DNA of 64,000 nucleotides, from the NCBI RefSeq assembly GCF_024707505.1, contig NZ_CP102604.1, forward strand, positions 744,001 to 808,000, read 5' to 3'. Each line of letters begins with the position of its first letter. Positions within the stretch are counted from its first letter, which is position 1. The notes beneath the pieces were generated by a model. The model searched no databases and was not told the origin of the DNA. It was given only the letters and a program-made list of their open reading frames with translations. The translations under genes and the position numbers were made by a program. This stretch comes from Pantoea sp. SOD02 (GTDB lineage Bacteria; Pseudomonadota; Gammaproteobacteria; Enterobacterales; Enterobacteriaceae). Below are positions 31,147-43,881 of this stretch, piece after piece.

Positions 31147-31971
31147 TCAACTCTCCGGAGTTTCAGCCTGATGCTTGCTCAACCAGTTTGCCAGTTGGCA
31201 ATATTGCGCCACAGAGACGTTCTCTGCACGCAGCGAGGCATCGATTTCTAATTGATCCAGCGCACCAGCCGCAAACATATGAGCCAGGCTGTTGCGCAGC
31301 GTTTTACGGCGTTTACCAAAGGCTTCAGTGGTAATGCGGCTCAGCAGACGAATATCGCTAACCGGATGCTGCGGTTGCATATACGGCACTAAACGCACCA
31401 CGGCCGATTCCACTTTCGGTGCTGGCGTGAACGATTCTGGTGGCACTTCGAGCACAGGAATTACCTGGCAATAGTATTGCGCCATCACGCTCAAACGACC
31501 GTAAGCTTTGCTGCCCGGACCGGCGACTAAACGATTCACCACTTCTTTCTGCAGCATGAAGTGCATATCTTTAATCGAACCAGTATAGCTGAAAAGGTGG
31601 AACATCAGCGGCGTCGAGATGTTGTACGGCAGGTTGCCGAACACGCGCAGCGGCTGCCCTTTCTCTTGCGCCAGCGCAGAGAAATCAAAGGTCATCGCAT
31701 CCTGCTGGAAAATGGTCAGCTTAGGACCGAGGAATGGGTGCGTTTGCAGACGCGCGGCAAGGTCGCGGTCCAGCTCGACTACAGTCAGCTCATCCAGACG
31801 TTCACCTACCGGCTCAGTTAATGCGCCAAGGCCGGGGCCGATTTCCACGATAGCTTCACCTTTTTGCGGGTGAATGGCGGAGACGATGCTATCGATAATG
31901 TACTGATCGTTCAGGAAGTTCTGCCCGAAACGTTTACGGGCGTAATGCCCCTGATGGACGCGATTATTCAT
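31147..31971 (-). CDS. rsmA: 16S rRNA dimethyladenosine transferase
   Basis: RsmA (KsgA) dimethylates A1518 and A1519 in the 3' helix of 16S rRNA, a late checkpoint of 30S assembly. The SAM-binding [12 protein letters not shown] near residue 44 and the catalytic NLPYNIST near residue 113 are visible. It has 274 residues (E. coli 273). The start overlaps the pdxA end by 8 bases. Confidence 0.98.
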   Translation of the reverse strand: MNNRVHQGHYARKRFGQNFLNDQYIIDSIVSAIHPQKGEAIVEIGPGLGALTEPVGERLDELTVVELDRDLAARLQTHPFLGPKLTIFQQDAMTFDFSALAQEKGQPLRVFGNLPYNISTPLMFHLFSYTGSIKDMHFMLQKEVVNRLVAGPGSKAYGRLSVMAQYYCQVIPVLEVPPESFTPAPKVESAVVRLVPYMQPQHPVSDIRLLSRITTEAFGKRRKTLRNSLAHMFAAGALDQLEIDASLRAENVSVAQYCQLANWLSKHQAETPES

Positions 31972-32953
31972 TACTGCTCTTGATCATAGTGATGGCGAGA
32001 TTAAGCGCCGTGATAAAGCTGCCCGGTTCTGCCTGGCCGAGACCGGCTAATTCAAGCGCGGTGCCGTGATCGACAGAAGTCCGGATAAAGGGCAGGCCAA
32101 GTGTGATATTCACCGCGCGGCCAAACCCCTGAAATTTTAGCACCGGTAAGCCCTGGTCGTGATACATCGCCAGAACCGCATCGGCATGTTGCAGGTATTT
32201 CGGCTGGAACAGCGTATCGGCTGGCAGAGGTCCGGTGAGTTGGATGCCTTGCTGGCGCAGTTCGTTGAGAGCCGGAATGATGGTATCAATCTCTTCGCGG
32301 CCCATATGGCCGCTTTCGCCAGCATGCGGATTAAGGCCACAGACGAAGATATGAGGATTCGGTAAACCAAACTTCTGCTGCAGATCACGATGCAAAATGG
32401 TGATCACTTCATGCAGCGTGTCGCGGGTAATCGCGGCAGAAACATCTTTCAGCGGCAGATGCGTGGTGGCTAATGCTACGCGCAACTCTTCCGTTGCCAG
32501 CATCATCACTACTAAATCGCCACCGGCGCGGTCGGCAAAAAACTCGGTATGACCGGTAAACGGAATGCCGGCATCGTTGATCACGCCTTTATGCACCGGA
32601 CCGGTAATCAGCGCGGCAAATTCGCCGTTCAGACAGCCGTCACAGGCGCGTGCCAGCGTTTCCAGTACATAGTGGCTGTTCGCAACGTTGAGTTCACCGG
32701 CGGTCACCGGCTGAGCGGTATCAACCTGCAGCAGCGTTAGCGTTCCAGCCTGCTGCGGTTGTGCTGCTGCAGGTTGATAATCACGCAGCGTCAGCGGCAA
32801 ACCCAATAAAGCAGCGCGACGGCGCAAAAGCTCGCCGTCGCCGCAGACCACCAATTCAACTGGCCAGTTTTGCTGCGCCAGTTGAACGGTGAGGTCGGGA
32901 CCAATCCCGGCGGGTTCGCCGGGCGTGATCACCACTCGATAATTACTGGCCAT
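31964..32953 (-). CDS. pdxA: 4-hydroxythreonine-4-phosphate dehydrogenase
   Basis: PdxA oxidises 4-phosphohydroxy-threonine in pyridoxal phosphate synthesis. It has 329 residues as in E. coli, with [12 protein letters not shown] at the start, TGPVHKG near residue 117, and metal ligands expected in GHTEFFAD and [13 protein letters not shown]. It overlaps surA by 11 bases upstream and rsmA by 8 downstream. Confidence 0.98.
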   Translation of the reverse strand: MASNYRVVITPGEPAGIGPDLTVQLAQQNWPVELVVCGDGELLRRRAALLGLPLTLRDYQPAAAQPQQAGTLTLLQVDTAQPVTAGELNVANSHYVLETLARACDGCLNGEFAALITGPVHKGVINDAGIPFTGHTEFFADRAGGDLVVMMLATEELRVALATTHLPLKDVSAAITRDTLHEVITILHRDLQQKFGLPNPHIFVCGLNPHAGESGHMGREEIDTIIPALNELRQQGIQLTGPLPADTLFQPKYLQHADAVLAMYHDQGLPVLKFQGFGRAVNITLGLPFIRTSVDHGTALELAGLGQAEPGSFITALNLAITMIKSSNE

Positions 32954-34238
32954 TGTTATCCAGAATCTTCACGTAAGCACTGGCGCGCTGTTCCTGCATC
33001 CAGGTTTGCGCTTCTTCCGCGAATTTACGATTGAACAGCATGCGATAGGCGCGCTCTTTCTGCGCGGCATCGGTCTTATCAACCTGACGCGTATCCAGCA
33101 GCTGAATCAAGTGCCAGCCAAATGAAGAGTGAACCGGCTGGCTAACCTGGCCTTTCTGCAGCTTCAACAATGCATCGCGGAATGCCGGATCGTAAATCTC
33201 CGGAGATGCCCAACCGAGATCGCCGCCCTGGTTCGCCGAACCTGGATCGTCTGAGAACTGTTTGGCCGCTGCGGCAAAAGTGGTTTTGCCACTTTTAATG
33301 TCGGCCGCGATCTGTTCGATCTTCGCCTGCGCCTGCGCGTCAGTCAGGATCGGTGATGGCTTCAGCAGAATGTGACGCGCATGCACTTCCGTTACAGAGA
33401 TGCTTTTGCTTTCGCCACGCAGGTCGTTCACCTTCAGGATGTGGAAGCCAACACCCGAACGGATTGGACCAACGATATCGCCTTTCTTCGCGGTGCTCAG
33501 CGCCTGCGAGAACAGCGTTGGCAGCTCTTCGATTTTGCCCCAACCCATGTTGCCGCCTTTCAGCGCCTGAGGATCGGCTGAATAAGTCACTGCCAGCTTG
33601 CCGAAATCGGCGCCGCCTTTCAGCTGAGCAACCAATTGGCGAGCCAACGTTTCCTGGTCGTCAACCTGCTGCTGCGTCGGGTTTTCTGACAGCGGCAGCA
33701 AAATCTGGCTGATATTCAGTTCAGTACCTTGCGAGTTCTGCGCACCAACCTGCGAAGCCAGCGTATCCACTTCCTGCGGCAGGATAGTGACGCGGCGACG
33801 CACTTCGTTGTTACGCACTTCGGCAATCGTCATCTCTTTACGGATCTGCGCACGATAAACGTTGTAGTTCATACCGTCGTAGGCCAAACGGCTACGCAGC
33901 TGGTCGAGGCTCATGCGGTTTTGTGCGGCAATGTTCTGAATCGCCTGATCCAGTTGCTGATCGTTAATCTGCACGCCCGCTCTTTCACCCATTTGCAGAA
34001 TGATGGCATCCATGACCTGGCGCTCAAGGATTTGATGACGCAAGGTTTTGTCATCCGGGAGTTGCTGGTTTGCCTGCTGCGCCTGTGATTTCACGGTGCG
34101 CATCATGTTATCAACGTCACTTTCCAGTACCACGCCGTTGTTCACGACTGCGGCAACTTTATCAACCACTTGTGGGGCTGCGAACGCAGTGTTAGCGGTA
34201 ATCGCTACACCAAGAATCAGCATTCTCCAGTTCTTCAT
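32943..34238 (-). CDS. surA: Periplasmic chaperone / peptidyl-prolyl isomerase SurA
   Basis: SurA escorts unfolded outer membrane proteins, including LptD, across the periplasm. A signal peptide ends ANTAFA near residue 20. An N-terminal chaperone domain follows, then two parvulin domains, the first from about residue 175 and the second beginning [12 protein letters not shown]. Length 431 compares with 428 in E. coli. It sits directly after lptD (54-base gap). Confidence 0.98.
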   Translation of the reverse strand: MKNWRMLILGVAITANTAFAAPQVVDKVAAVVNNGVVLESDVDNMMRTVKSQAQQANQQLPDDKTLRHQILERQVMDAIILQMGERAGVQINDQQLDQAIQNIAAQNRMSLDQLRSRLAYDGMNYNVYRAQIRKEMTIAEVRNNEVRRRVTILPQEVDTLASQVGAQNSQGTELNISQILLPLSENPTQQQVDDQETLARQLVAQLKGGADFGKLAVTYSADPQALKGGNMGWGKIEELPTLFSQALSTAKKGDIVGPIRSGVGFHILKVNDLRGESKSISVTEVHARHILLKPSPILTDAQAQAKIEQIAADIKSGKTTFAAAAKQFSDDPGSANQGGDLGWASPEIYDPAFRDALLKLQKGQVSQPVHSSFGWHLIQLLDTRQVDKTDAAQKERAYRMLFNRKFAEEAQTWMQEQRASAYVKILDNNGQ

Positions 34239-34292
34239 ACTTTATCCATTGTTGTTTCCGCACTGCGGGAGAGCCTGTCAAACATCACAACA

Positions 34293-36662
34293 TCAGAAAG
34301 CGCGCTGGTAAGGAATGATGCCCTGACGCAGCATTTCATTAGTGCCTAAGCCATAGTTGGAACTCAGACCACGCAGCTCAATGTTGAATGAGATTTGGTT
34401 GTCATACTTACTGTCGTTGTTTTCCCAACCGTTGATCTTGCGTTCGTAACCCAGACGAATGGCATAGCAGCACGAGCTGTACTGCAGGCCGACCAGCTGT
34501 TCAGCCGGACGACTGTTGCGGGTATCGTAGTAATAACCACCCACCAGTGACCAGGCATCCACAATCGGCCAGCTGGCAGTGGCGCCAACCTGTGAAATCC
34601 CGTTTTTGTAGATCGGGTCAGTCACCAGGTTAGAGTTATTCAGCGCCTGCGCCACGTATTCCGGGCTGCTGTAGCGATAGCTCAGCTGCACCATACGATC
34701 AGCATCCTGACGATACTCAACAATCGCATTACCTTGCGCGACGTTGTCGAGGCGGGTGTCATATTGCAGACCGCCACGCGCGCCCCAACGATCGCTGATT
34801 TTCCAGTAAGTGTCGCCGGCCCAAACGAGGCTGCCGGTGTCATCTTCTTGGTTAGTCTGGTTTACGCCGGTACGAGACGGGGTAAACGAGTAGATTTGAC
34901 CCACAGAAACGTTAAAACGTTCAACCAGATCGTTATCATAAATACGTGTGGTTACGCCGGTCGCCACTTCATTCGCGGAAGCGATGCGATCCAGGCCGCT
35001 GTAAGTACGATCGCGGAACAGGCCGGTGTAGTCGGTTTGCAGCAGCGTAGAGTCGTATGGATAGATATCGCTCTGGTTACGGTACGGGACGTAAAGGTAC
35101 TGAACACGCGGTTCCAGCGTTTGCGTGTAGCCTGGTTCCCAATCCATCGCGCGGTCAAACACTAAACGGCCATCCACTTTAAACTGTGGCAGCGTACGGT
35201 TAACCGAGTTTTTCAGCTGGTTATCGCCAGCGGTATTAATCGAGGTGTTGTAGTACTCAACGTCGTCTTGCTGATAGTGCGTCGCCAGGAATTTCGCTTC
35301 GGTATCCAGACTTGCCCAGCCGTTTGAAATCGGCAGATTCAGGGTTGGTTCAACGTGCAGACGCGTGGTTTCAGGCATCTGGCTATTCACGTTGGTAAAT
35401 TTCACCGCCTGGGCAAAGATACGACCATCAAACGGCCCCATATCGTTCTGATAGAAATTCAGATCGAGCTGCGGCATCGCACGATAGACGTTGCTGTTGC
35501 TGGTATTACCAAAGACCTGGAAGTCTTTGGTCGACAGCGTCGCGTCCCAATTGGTATCTGCGTAGCCCAGGCTGAATTTCTGCGTGGCGTAACCGTCGGT
35601 TGAGCTATAGTACTTCGACTCAAGATCGTTGAAGTAATAAGGATCGCTTACCTTGGTGTAGTCAGCGTTAAAGCGCCAGTGCTTATCGTAAACGCCCGCA
35701 TGACGCCAGTAGAACAGCCAACGATCGGAGCTATCATTCTGTGCGATACCACGCACCGCTTTATCGTTGTCGTACTGTTTATCTGATTGCAGATAATCCA
35801 GCTCCATCAAGCCCGCACCAAACACCGTCAAATAGCGGAATTCGTTCTGCAATTGCAGACCGCGTTTTTCCATATAGTGCGGCGTGATAGTGGCATCGGC
35901 CTGCGGGGCGATGTTCCAGTAATACGGCAGCATGAACTCGAAGCCGTTATTACTACCGTATTTCGCATTCGGGATCAGGAAACCGGAGCGGCGACGATCG
36001 CCAATCGGTAACTGCAGATAAGGGCTGTAGAATACCGGCACATTGCCGAGCTTAAAGCGGGCGTTCCAGATTTCCGCGACTTCTTCTTCGCGGTCCTGAA
36101 TCACTTCGGAACCGACCACGCTCCAGCTGTTGGAACCCGGCAAGCAGGAGGTAAAGCTGCCGTTTTCCAGAATGGTGTAGCGATTATTACCGCGCAGTTT
36201 CATCTGATCGGCATCGCCGCGGCCCTGACGGCCAACCATCTGATAATCACCGTTCCACACGTTAGTGTCTTTGGTGTTCAGATTTGACCAGGCTTTCGGA
36301 CCTTTGAGGATGACCTGATTGTCGTCATAGTGCACATTACCCAGCGCATCCACGGTACGAATCGGCGTGGTTTGGCCATCTTGCTGACGCTGATGCAACT
36401 GCATTTCGTCGGAACGCAGGCGGCTGTTGCCCTGCTGCACGTCGACGTTACCGGTGAACACCGCATCATTCGGATAATTGCCTTTGGCTGAATCAGAATG
36501 GATGGTGACCGGCAGCGAGTTGGTGTCGCCATTGACCAGCGGGCGGTTGTAACTCGGCACGCCCAGCATGCACTGCGACATCAGATCGTCGGCGAGTGAT
36601 GACTGGCTATAAAGCGCTGCACCAATCATGGTAGCCAGCAAGGTAGGTATACGTTTTTTCAT
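34293..36662 (-). CDS. lptD: LPS assembly outer membrane protein LptD
   Basis: LptD forms, with LptE, the translocon that inserts lipopolysaccharide into the outer leaflet. A signal peptide ([20 protein letters not shown] onward) ends SSLA. An OstA/LptA-like periplasmic domain follows, then a 26-strand barrel. The four disulfide cysteines are present: SQCMLG, FTSCLPG and the adjacent pair in SSCCYAIR. It has 789 residues (E. coli 784). The ATG at 36662 is chosen for the [12 protein letters not shown] start; longer starts add a non-conserved tail. It is divergent from djlA. Confidence 0.97.
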   Translation of the reverse strand: MKKRIPTLLATMIGAALYSQSSLADDLMSQCMLGVPSYNRPLVNGDTNSLPVTIHSDSAKGNYPNDAVFTGNVDVQQGNSRLRSDEMQLHQRQQDGQTTPIRTVDALGNVHYDDNQVILKGPKAWSNLNTKDTNVWNGDYQMVGRQGRGDADQMKLRGNNRYTILENGSFTSCLPGSNSWSVVGSEVIQDREEEVAEIWNARFKLGNVPVFYSPYLQLPIGDRRRSGFLIPNAKYGSNNGFEFMLPYYWNIAPQADATITPHYMEKRGLQLQNEFRYLTVFGAGLMELDYLQSDKQYDNDKAVRGIAQNDSSDRWLFYWRHAGVYDKHWRFNADYTKVSDPYYFNDLESKYYSSTDGYATQKFSLGYADTNWDATLSTKDFQVFGNTSNSNVYRAMPQLDLNFYQNDMGPFDGRIFAQAVKFTNVNSQMPETTRLHVEPTLNLPISNGWASLDTEAKFLATHYQQDDVEYYNTSINTAGDNQLKNSVNRTLPQFKVDGRLVFDRAMDWEPGYTQTLEPRVQYLYVPYRNQSDIYPYDSTLLQTDYTGLFRDRTYSGLDRIASANEVATGVTTRIYDNDLVERFNVSVGQIYSFTPSRTGVNQTNQEDDTGSLVWAGDTYWKISDRWGARGGLQYDTRLDNVAQGNAIVEYRQDADRMVQLSYRYSSPEYVAQALNNSNLVTDPIYKNGISQVGATASWPIVDAWSLVGGYYYDTRNSRPAEQLVGLQYSSCCYAIRLGYERKINGWENNDSKYDNQISFNIELRGLSSNYGLGTNEMLRQGIIPYQRAF

Positions 36663-36844
36663 ACGCGGTTTCGATAATTCCATGAAAACTGGCATCATGC
36701 CGACAATCCGGTCAGAGACTAACTTACTGCCCGGCGTTGCGCCAGTGTTAATCCTTGTCTGTCCGCGTTGCCGTTAGGCGCTGAGATAAATGACAGGTAT
36801 GATAATGCAATTTTCAGCCGCAAGCATGGCGAATTGAGGAGTTT

Positions 36845-37657
36845 ATGCGCTACTGGGGAAAAGTAATTGGTCTGGCGCTCGGGATATTTTCCGGGGCAGG
36901 CTTTTGGGGCATTGTACTGGGTCTGATCATTGGTCACATGTTTGACAAAGTGCGCAGCGTAAAAGGACAGGGCTACTTCGCCAATAATCAGGCGCGCCAA
37001 ACTCTGTTTTTCAGTACCACCTTCCAGGTGATGGGCCATTTGACCAAGTCAAAAGGGCGCGTTACCGAAGCGGATATCCAGATTGCTTCCTTATTTATGG
37101 ATCGCATGCAGCTGCATGGCGATGCACGTACTGCCGCGCAGCGTGCGTTCCGTGAAGGCAAGCAGAGCGACTATCCGCTGCGTAGTAAATTGCGCGAGCT
37201 GCGCAGCGCCTGCTTTGGCCGATTTGATCTGATTCGGATGTTTCTGGAAATCCAAATCCAGGCCGCCTTTGCCGATGGTTCACTGCATCCCAACGAGCGT
37301 CAGGTGCTGTATGTAATAGCTGAAGAGCTGGGCATTTCACGCGCGCAGTTCGACCAGTTCCTGCGCATGATGGAAGGCGGTCAGCAATTTGGCGGCGGTG
37401 GTTCTTCACGTGGCGGCGCGTATCAGCAGGCGCAACGCGGTCCAACGCTGGAAGATGCCTGCAGCGTGTTGGGCGTGAAAAGCAGCGATGATGGCACCAC
37501 CATCAAGCGCGCCTACCGCAAGCTGATGAGCGAGCATCACCCTGACAAGCTGGTGGCGAAAGGTTTACCGCCGGAGATGATGGAGATGGCGAAGCAGAAA
37601 GCACAGGAGATTCAGGCGGCTTACGATTTGATTCGTAAGGAGAAGGGGTTCAAATAA
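36845..37657 (+). CDS. djlA: Membrane-anchored DnaJ-like co-chaperone DjlA
   Basis: DjlA is a type III inner membrane co-chaperone of DnaK, linked in E. coli to the Rcs envelope response. A glycine-rich transmembrane segment occupies residues 7-31, a TerB-like domain the middle, and a C-terminal J domain ends the protein with HPD in [13 protein letters not shown]. It has 270 residues (E. coli 271). TTGAGGAG lies just before the ATG. The stop codon is inside its terminator stem. Confidence 0.97.
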   Translation: MRYWGKVIGLALGIFSGAGFWGIVLGLIIGHMFDKVRSVKGQGYFANNQARQTLFFSTTFQVMGHLTKSKGRVTEADIQIASLFMDRMQLHGDARTAAQRAFREGKQSDYPLRSKLRELRSACFGRFDLIRMFLEIQIQAAFADGSLHPNERQVLYVIAEELGISRAQFDQFLRMMEGGQQFGGGGSSRGGAYQQAQRGPTLEDACSVLGVKSSDDGTTIKRAYRKLMSEHHPDKLVAKGLPPEMMEMAKQKAQEIQAAYDLIRKEKGFK

Positions 37658-37680
37658 TCGTCTTCCAGGACGATTATTTT
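37652..37680 (+). terminator. djlA terminator overlapping its stop codon
   Basis: AAATAATCGTC, the loop TTCCAG, then GACGATTATTT make an 11-bp stem followed by a short T run. The TAA stop lies in the left arm. A REP-like hairpin follows at once. Confidence 0.7.
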
Positions 37681-37704
37681 GTAGGGTCGTCATTTATGAC
37701 GACC
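37681..37704 (+). repeat. REP-like element, GTAG head, T tract after
   Basis: GTAG, GGTCGTCAT, TT, ATGACGACC, then six Ts. Compared with the copy at 3668, one C-to-T change in the left arm is matched by a G-to-A change in the right arm, so pairing is kept. It sits between convergent djlA and rluA. Confidence 0.75.
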
Positions 37705-37714
37705 TTTTTTATGG

Positions 37715-38374
37715 CTAAAATTCCGCCGGCTGCCTGAACGTCATGCTATTGCCAAACGCGGGATGTGTGATCGTCAGCGACTCCGCATGCAGCTGTAAAC
37801 GCGGCGCCATCGCTAGCGCCTCTTCATGCGCATAAAAGCGGTCACCAAGAATCGGATGCCCCAGCGCCAGCAGATGCACGCGCAGCTGGTGTGAACGTCC
37901 GGTAATTGGCTTGAGCTTGACGCGCGCACTGTTCGTCGCTTCATACTCCAGCACCTGATACTCGGTCTGCGCCGCTTTGCCGTTCTCAAAACACACCATC
38001 TGCTTAGGCCGATTCGGCCAGTCGCAAATCAGCGGCAGATCGATCAAACCCTCTTCTGCCGCCGGATGGCCCCACACGCGCGCCACATAGTATTTAGAGG
38101 GCTCGCGCTCACGGAACTGGCGCTTGAGCTCACGCTCAGCCGCTTTATTCAGGGCCACGACGATCACGCCGCTGGTGGCCATATCAAGACGATGCACCGA
38201 TTCCGCCTGCGGGAAATCACGCTGGATACGCGTCATCACGCTATCCTTGTGCTCCTCCAGACGGCCCGGCACCGACAGCAACCCGCTCGGTTTATTCACC
38301 ACCATAATGTGCTCGTCCTGATACAGAATATGCAGCCAGGGTTCGAGCGGCGGGTTGTAAGCTTCCATCAGCAT
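37715..38374 (-). CDS. rluA: Dual 23S rRNA / tRNA pseudouridine synthase RluA
   Basis: RluA makes pseudouridine 746 in 23S rRNA and 32 in several tRNAs. The catalytic motif is VHRLDMATSGV near residue 61; KPITGRSHQLRVH lies further on. The ATG at 38374 gives 219 residues, the E. coli length, with AGGA about 10 bases upstream. An in-frame TTG at 38410 would overlap rapA. It follows rapA with a 19-base gap, so it is likely co-transcribed. Confidence 0.95.
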   Translation of the reverse strand: MLMEAYNPPLEPWLHILYQDEHIMVVNKPSGLLSVPGRLEEHKDSVMTRIQRDFPQAESVHRLDMATSGVIVVALNKAAERELKRQFREREPSKYYVARVWGHPAAEEGLIDLPLICDWPNRPKQMVCFENGKAAQTEYQVLEYEATNSARVKLKPITGRSHQLRVHLLALGHPILGDRFYAHEEALAMAPRLQLHAESLTITHPAFGNSMTFRQPAEF

Positions 38375-38393
38375 GATGTCGCGGTCCTGGACA

Positions 38394-41300
38394 TTATTGG
38401 TGCGTGACAACGATCAGGCGCAGCGCATCAAGACGCCAGCCTGCATCGCCCAGGCTTTCCAATACCTGCTCGCGATTGCTTTCCAGCGCTTCAACCTCAT
38501 CATCACGGATGTTGGGGTTAACCGCGCGCAGCGCTTCGAGACGTGACAGCTCAGCACCGAGCTTCTCTTCGGCTTCCACTTTCGCTGCTGCGATAATCGC
38601 CTGCGCTTCTGGCACGATCGCTTTCTCCGCCTGAGTCAGAATCTCGTGCACATCTTGCTGCACCGCATTCACCAGCTTGCTGCCGGTATGGCGATTTACC
38701 GCATTCAGTTGACGGTTAAAGCTTTCGAACTCAACTTTGCCCGCCAGATTGTTACCGGCACGATCCATTAGCAAACGCACCGGCGTTGGCGGCAGGAAGC
38801 GGGTGAGCTGCAGGCTTTTCGGCGCTTGTGCTTCAACCACATAGATCATCTCGACCAGCAGCGTACCAACCGGCAGCGCCTTGTTCTTCAGCAGCGACAG
38901 CGCACAGCTGCCGGTATCGCCCGAAAGAATCAGGTCAAGACCGTTGAGGATCAGCGGATGTTCCCAGGTAATAAACTGGGTATCTTCGCGCGACAGCGCC
39001 TGATTGCGGTTAAAGGTCACGGTGCAACCCTCTTCCGGCAGGCCAGGGAAATCAGGCACCAGCATGTGATCGGATGGTGTCAGCACAATCAGGCTATCGC
39101 TGCGGTCTTCCTGATTGATACCGACGATATCGAATAGGTTCAGCGCAAAGTTAACCAGATCGGTATCGTTGTCCTGCTCACCAATGGCATTCGCCAGCTC
39201 CTGAGCCGCATCTCCGCCGTTGGAGTTCAGTTCCAGCAGGCGATCGCGGCCCTGTTCCAGCTGTGATTTCAGTGCATCGTGCTGCTTACGGCTTTCGCTG
39301 ACGAACTCATCGAGCCCCTGCGGATTTTCCGGCGCGGCAAGATATTCAATCAGCTGATTGTACTCTTTGTCATAAATGGCGCGGCCGGTTGGGCAGGTGT
39401 GTTCAAACGCATCCAGCCCTTCGTGATACCAACGCAGCAGCACCGCCTGCGCGGTTTTCTCCAGCCACGGCACCAGAATCTGGATGTCATGCATTTGTCC
39501 GATACGATCGAGACGACCAATACGCTGCTCCAGCAGATCCGGATTGAACGGCAGATCGAACATCACCAAACGGCTGGCGAACTGGAAGTTACGGCCTTCA
39601 GAACCGATTTCGGAACACAGTAACACCTGCGCGCCATCCTCTTCGGAGGCGAAGAAAGCCGCTGCGCGGTCGCGTTCGATAATCGACAAACCTTCGTGGA
39701 ACACGGCGGCGCGGATGCCTTCGCGCTCACGTAATACCTGCTCAAGCTGCAGCGCGGTCGCCGCTTTGGCGCAGATCACCAGCACTTTCTCTTTGCGGTT
39801 ACTGGTGAGATAACCCATCAGCCACTCAACGCGCGGATCGAAGTTCCACCACGTGCCGCTATCGCCTTCAAATTCCTGATAAATCTGCTCGGGATACAGC
39901 ATGTCACGTGCGCGCTCTTCTGCGCTTTTGCGTGTGCCCATGATGCCGGAGACTTTAATCGCGGTTTGATACTGCGCGGGCAGCGGCAGACGAATCTGGT
40001 GCAGCTCACGTTTCGGGAAGCCTTTCACACCGTTACGGGTATTACGGAACAGCACGCGGCTGGTGCCGTGGCGATCCATCAGCATTGAGACCAGCTCTTT
40101 ACGCGCATCTTCTTTGCCATCGCGATCGCTGTTAGCCACCTGCAGCAGCGGCTCGATATCCTGTTCACCGATCAGATCGTTAATCAGGTTCATCTCATCT
40201 TTGCTGATGGCGTGATCGGCCAGCAGCGAGCTCACCGCATCAGCCACCGGACGATAATGCTGCTGCTCTTCGACAAACTGGCCGAAATCGTGGAAACGAT
40301 TCGGGTCAAGCAGGCGCAGACGCGCAAAGTGGCTCTCTAAGCCGAGCTGCTCTGGCGTTGCAGTCAGCAGCAGTACGCCAGCGGTTTTCTCTGCCAGCTG
40401 CTCGATAACCTGATATTCGCGGCTTGGTGCGTCTTCGCTCCATGCCAGATGGTGCGCTTCATCGACCACCAGCAGATCCCACTCGGCATCGGCCAGCAGT
40501 TCAAGACGCTGCTTGTTACGGCGCACAAAATCGAGCGAACAGATAATCAGCTGCTCGGTTTCAAAGGCGTTATCGCTGTCGTGCTGCGCTTCGGTGTAGC
40601 GATCGTCATCAAACAGCGCAAAGCGCAGGTTGAAGCGGCGCAGCATTTCCACCAGCCACTGATGTTGCAGCGTTTCTGGCACCACAATTAGCACGCGCTC
40701 GGCACGACCGGCCAGCAGCTGTTGCTGAATAATCATCCCGGCTTCAATGGTTTTACCCAAGCCCACTTCATCCGCCAGCAGTACGCGCGGCGCGTGACGA
40801 CGGCCAACATCGTGGGCGATGTGCAGCTGATGCGGAATCAGGTTGGTGCGCATACCGCGCAGGCCGCTGATCGGCAGGCGGTATTGCTCGCTGTGATATT
40901 TGCGCGCGCGGAAACGCAACGCAAAGCGGTCCATGCGGTCGAGCTGACCTGCGAACAGGCGATCCTGCGGCTTGCTGAACACCAGTTTGCTGTCAAGCAT
41001 TACTTCGCGCATGACGACGCCGGTTTCTTCGGTGTCGAGACGCGTGCCGATGTAAGTCATTAAATCGTTTTCGTTGCGGACTTCATCGACGCACATCTGC
41101 CAGCCTTCGTAGCTGGTGATGGTGTCACCCGGATTGAAAATCACACGAGTAACCGGAGAATCATTTCGGGCATACAGGCGGTTTTCGCCGGTTGCCGGAA
41201 AAAGCATGGTGATCATGCGCGTATCGATCGCGACCACCGTGCCCAATCCCAGTTCACTTTCCGTATCACTAATCCAGCGTTGACCCAGTGTAAAAACCAT
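38394..41300 (-). CDS. rapA: RNA polymerase-associated ATPase RapA (HepA)
   Basis: RapA is an SNF2-type ATPase that recycles stalled RNA polymerase. It has 968 residues exactly as in E. coli. The Walker A region is [13 protein letters not shown] near residue 176, the DEAH box [10 protein letters not shown] near residue 280, and the helicase C-terminal motif IGRLDRIGQ near residue 595. N-terminal Tudor-like domains include [16 protein letters not shown]. It is transcribed with rluA. Confidence 0.98.
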   Translation of the reverse strand: MVFTLGQRWISDTESELGLGTVVAIDTRMITMLFPATGENRLYARNDSPVTRVIFNPGDTITSYEGWQMCVDEVRNENDLMTYIGTRLDTEETGVVMREVMLDSKLVFSKPQDRLFAGQLDRMDRFALRFRARKYHSEQYRLPISGLRGMRTNLIPHQLHIAHDVGRRHAPRVLLADEVGLGKTIEAGMIIQQQLLAGRAERVLIVVPETLQHQWLVEMLRRFNLRFALFDDDRYTEAQHDSDNAFETEQLIICSLDFVRRNKQRLELLADAEWDLLVVDEAHHLAWSEDAPSREYQVIEQLAEKTAGVLLLTATPEQLGLESHFARLRLLDPNRFHDFGQFVEEQQHYRPVADAVSSLLADHAISKDEMNLINDLIGEQDIEPLLQVANSDRDGKEDARKELVSMLMDRHGTSRVLFRNTRNGVKGFPKRELHQIRLPLPAQYQTAIKVSGIMGTRKSAEERARDMLYPEQIYQEFEGDSGTWWNFDPRVEWLMGYLTSNRKEKVLVICAKAATALQLEQVLREREGIRAAVFHEGLSIIERDRAAAFFASEEDGAQVLLCSEIGSEGRNFQFASRLVMFDLPFNPDLLEQRIGRLDRIGQMHDIQILVPWLEKTAQAVLLRWYHEGLDAFEHTCPTGRAIYDKEYNQLIEYLAAPENPQGLDEFVSESRKQHDALKSQLEQGRDRLLELNSNGGDAAQELANAIGEQDNDTDLVNFALNLFDIVGINQEDRSDSLIVLTPSDHMLVPDFPGLPEEGCTVTFNRNQALSREDTQFITWEHPLILNGLDLILSGDTGSCALSLLKNKALPVGTLLVEMIYVVEAQAPKSLQLTRFLPPTPVRLLMDRAGNNLAGKVEFESFNRQLNAVNRHTGSKLVNAVQQDVHEILTQAEKAIVPEAQAIIAAAKVEAEEKLGAELSRLEALRAVNPNIRDDEVEALESNREQVLESLGDAGWRLDALRLIVVTHQ

Positions 41301-41452
41301 ATATTTTTTGCTCGACTCTCTGACATGCCATAAAGAAGTTCACCTGTACTCAGGCAATACCCAACCGCCAAACGGGTGTTTGGTCAGATTGTGTGTGCGG
41401 TGAGAATCAGGAAGGGCGCTATGGTACTGGATGGCAAGGCATTCGTCACCTG

Positions 41453-43813
41453 TCAAAAAAGCCCCAGCTGCCCAGTAATGAGTGTAGCAAAGTCATCACC
41501 GACGAACGGTAAAATGCCGTCAGCCACCGGCTGCAGCTGTTTGGTGACGTAATGATCGTAGTCGAGTGGCGTATTCCGCGCCTCAAGTGGTTCCGGGCCG
41601 GCCGTTGCCATCACATAGCGAATCGATCCACCGTTTTGATACTGCAACGGGCGCTGCAGCTTGCGGTTGTGCTCATCGGCGAGGCGCGCAGCGCGCACGT
41701 GTGGCGGCACATTACGCTCATAATCTTTCAGCGCGCGACGCAGGCGTTTTTTATATACCAGCTGATCGTCGAGTTCCCCGGCCAGCAGCTGCGCGACCGT
41801 GTCGCGAATGTAATCCTGCCACGGCTCGCCACGGAAAATGCGGCCATAGAGATTTTGCTGGAACTGCTGCGCCAGCGGCGTCCAGTCGGTGCGCACCGAT
41901 TCGAGGCCTTTAAACACCAGCCGCTCACCGCCATCGCTGCGAATCATGCCGGCATAACGCTTTTTGCTGCCCTGTTCGGCGCCGCGAATGGTCGGCATCA
42001 GAAAACGGCTGAAGTGGGTTTCATACTCCAGCTCCAGCGCGCTCTCCAGCCCATAAGTCGATTGCAGATGCTGCTGCCACCAGCCATTAACCTGTTCAGC
42101 AAGGTGACGGCCAATCGCAGCCGCCTCCGCTTCACTGCGCGCGCCTTTCAGCCAGACGAAGGTGGAATCGGTATCGCCGTAAATCACATCAAAGCCTTCC
42201 GCTTCAATCAGCTCGCGCGTTTGCTGCATGATGGCGTGGCCGCGCAGGGTAATGGATGAGGCGAGGCGCGGATCGAAGAAGCGGCAAGCGCTGGTGCCGA
42301 GCACGCCATAAAAAGCATTCATGATAATCTTCAGTGCCTGCGACAGCGGCTTGTTGTTGTCGCGCTTGGCGGCTTCACGGCCTTGCCAAATCTGCTCGAC
42401 AATCGCCGGTAAGCAGTGCGTTTCGCGTGAGAAGCGCGCGTTGCGAAAACCTGGCACCGAATCGGCGTCATCCGGATGCGCAAGGCCCTCCACCAGTCCA
42501 ACGGGATCGATGAGGAAGGTGCGAATAATTGAGGGATAGAGGCTTTTGTAATCCAGCACCAGCACCGAATCGTACAGGCCGGGGCGTGAATCCATCACGT
42601 AGCCGCCGGGGCTGGCTTCCGGCGCAACTTCACCGAGATTCGGCGCCACGAAACCGGCGCGGTGCATGCGCGGAATATAGAGATGACCAAAGGCCGCCAC
42701 CGAACCGCCGTGACGATCCACCGCTAAACCGTTCACCGTGGCGCGTTCCAGCAGGAACGGCATGATGGCGGTATGCTGGAAGATGCGCGTCACCAGTTCG
42801 CAATCTTTGAGGTTATATTTCGCCAGCGCCGGTTTATCGTTGGCAAAGCGCCAGTTGATCTCCTCCATGCGATCCCACGGATTGTCGATGGCTTTACCTT
42901 CGCCCAGCAGCTGGCGCGACACCGCTTCAAGGCTGAAAGAGGGGAAATCCCAGAAGGCAGATTTGAGCGCGTCGATGCCATCAATAATCAAGCGGCCCGT
43001 CGCCTGTGCGAAGAACACGCCGGGCTTGAAGCCGTGCTCGCGCCACTCCAGCGCCTGCTTCTGACGCCCTAAACGCAGCGGAATGCCGTATCGATCGGCG
43101 TGTTTCTGCAATACGCGCAAATCGAACTGCACCACGTTCCAGCCGATAATCACATCTGGTTCATGCCGTTCAAACCATGCGTTGAGCTGCTCAAGCAGTT
43201 GCGGGCGGCTATCAACATAGATCAGATCAAAATCGAGCGTGCTGGCATCGCCGTTGGGCGGACCCAGCATGTAAACCTGGCGCTGACCGCAGCCTTCCAG
43301 CCCGATGCAATAGAGTTCGCCATGCTGGGTGGTTTCAATATCCAGCGATACCCATTTCAGCTGCGGACGGTAATCAGGATGCGGCTTCAGGCGCGCGTTG
43401 ACCACGCTGTCGCCGCGCGTTTCACCGCTAAACCACACCGGCGCAGTGATAAAGCGCTCCATCAAATAGCGTTCGGGTGGACGGATATCTGCTTCATATA
43501 CCGGAATACCGTTTTCACGCAGGCGCTTTTCCAGGTTTTGCAGCTGGCGATTGCTGCGACAATAGAGGCCAAACACCGGGCGGCGGCGGAAATCCTTCAG
43601 CTCTAGCGTTTGCATACGCGTGTGCCGCTCGTCGCGGATCAGCGCTTCGGTTTGCGCGCGGAACTCCTCGGGCACAAACGCCACGGATTCCTGAGCAGGC
43701 AGCACCAGCCGCTGCGGGCCGCTGTCGGTTGCCAGCCACAGCACCACTTCGCTGCCGGTCGGCGTATCTCGCCAATGTCGGGTAAGCAGAAAACCTGCGC
43801 GCGGATCGGTCAC
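41453..43813 (-). CDS. polB: DNA polymerase II (family B)
   Basis: Pol II is the SOS-induced repair polymerase with 3'-5' proofreading. The exonuclease motif is [13 protein letters not shown] near residue 155. Polymerase motif A is [13 protein letters not shown] near residue 420, and motif C is YGDTDSTF near residue 545. It has 786 residues (E. coli 783). The start is GTG at 43813. A LexA-like box overlaps the likely promoter upstream. It is separated from rapA by 152 bases that hold only a small CCAAAC/GTTTGG hairpin. Confidence 0.97.
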   Translation of the reverse strand: MTDPRAGFLLTRHWRDTPTGSEVVLWLATDSGPQRLVLPAQESVAFVPEEFRAQTEALIRDERHTRMQTLELKDFRRRPVFGLYCRSNRQLQNLEKRLRENGIPVYEADIRPPERYLMERFITAPVWFSGETRGDSVVNARLKPHPDYRPQLKWVSLDIETTQHGELYCIGLEGCGQRQVYMLGPPNGDASTLDFDLIYVDSRPQLLEQLNAWFERHEPDVIIGWNVVQFDLRVLQKHADRYGIPLRLGRQKQALEWREHGFKPGVFFAQATGRLIIDGIDALKSAFWDFPSFSLEAVSRQLLGEGKAIDNPWDRMEEINWRFANDKPALAKYNLKDCELVTRIFQHTAIMPFLLERATVNGLAVDRHGGSVAAFGHLYIPRMHRAGFVAPNLGEVAPEASPGGYVMDSRPGLYDSVLVLDYKSLYPSIIRTFLIDPVGLVEGLAHPDDADSVPGFRNARFSRETHCLPAIVEQIWQGREAAKRDNNKPLSQALKIIMNAFYGVLGTSACRFFDPRLASSITLRGHAIMQQTRELIEAEGFDVIYGDTDSTFVWLKGARSEAEAAAIGRHLAEQVNGWWQQHLQSTYGLESALELEYETHFSRFLMPTIRGAEQGSKKRYAGMIRSDGGERLVFKGLESVRTDWTPLAQQFQQNLYGRIFRGEPWQDYIRDTVAQLLAGELDDQLVYKKRLRRALKDYERNVPPHVRAARLADEHNRKLQRPLQYQNGGSIRYVMATAGPEPLEARNTPLDYDHYVTKQLQPVADGILPFVGDDFATLITGQLGLF

Positions 43814-43846
43814 GTTAACTCCAGAGAATGAATTGCATTGAGTATA

Positions 43847-43866
43847 ACATGGATGTTTATACAGTG
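43847..43866 (-). promoter_or_regulatory. LexA-like SOS box at polB
   Basis: On the minus strand, CACTGTATAAACATCCATGT keeps the left CTGT half-site, and the right half is CCAT rather than ACAG. It closely resembles the E. coli polB box and abuts a TATACT -10 at 43841-43846. Confidence 0.55.
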
Positions 43867-43881
43867 TATTTGGTTCCCTTT

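Noticed and set aside
34293..36662. Several antisense frames over 60 codons inside lptD, polB, rapA, ileS and dapB
   Set aside because: They are shadows of conserved genes produced by GC-rich codon periodicity; none has a start site or recognisable domain.
41368..41383. CCAAAC/GTTTGG hairpin upstream of rapA as a possible terminator for polB
   Set aside because: On the minus strand there is no T tract, and polB and rapA are in the same direction, so its role cannot be supported.
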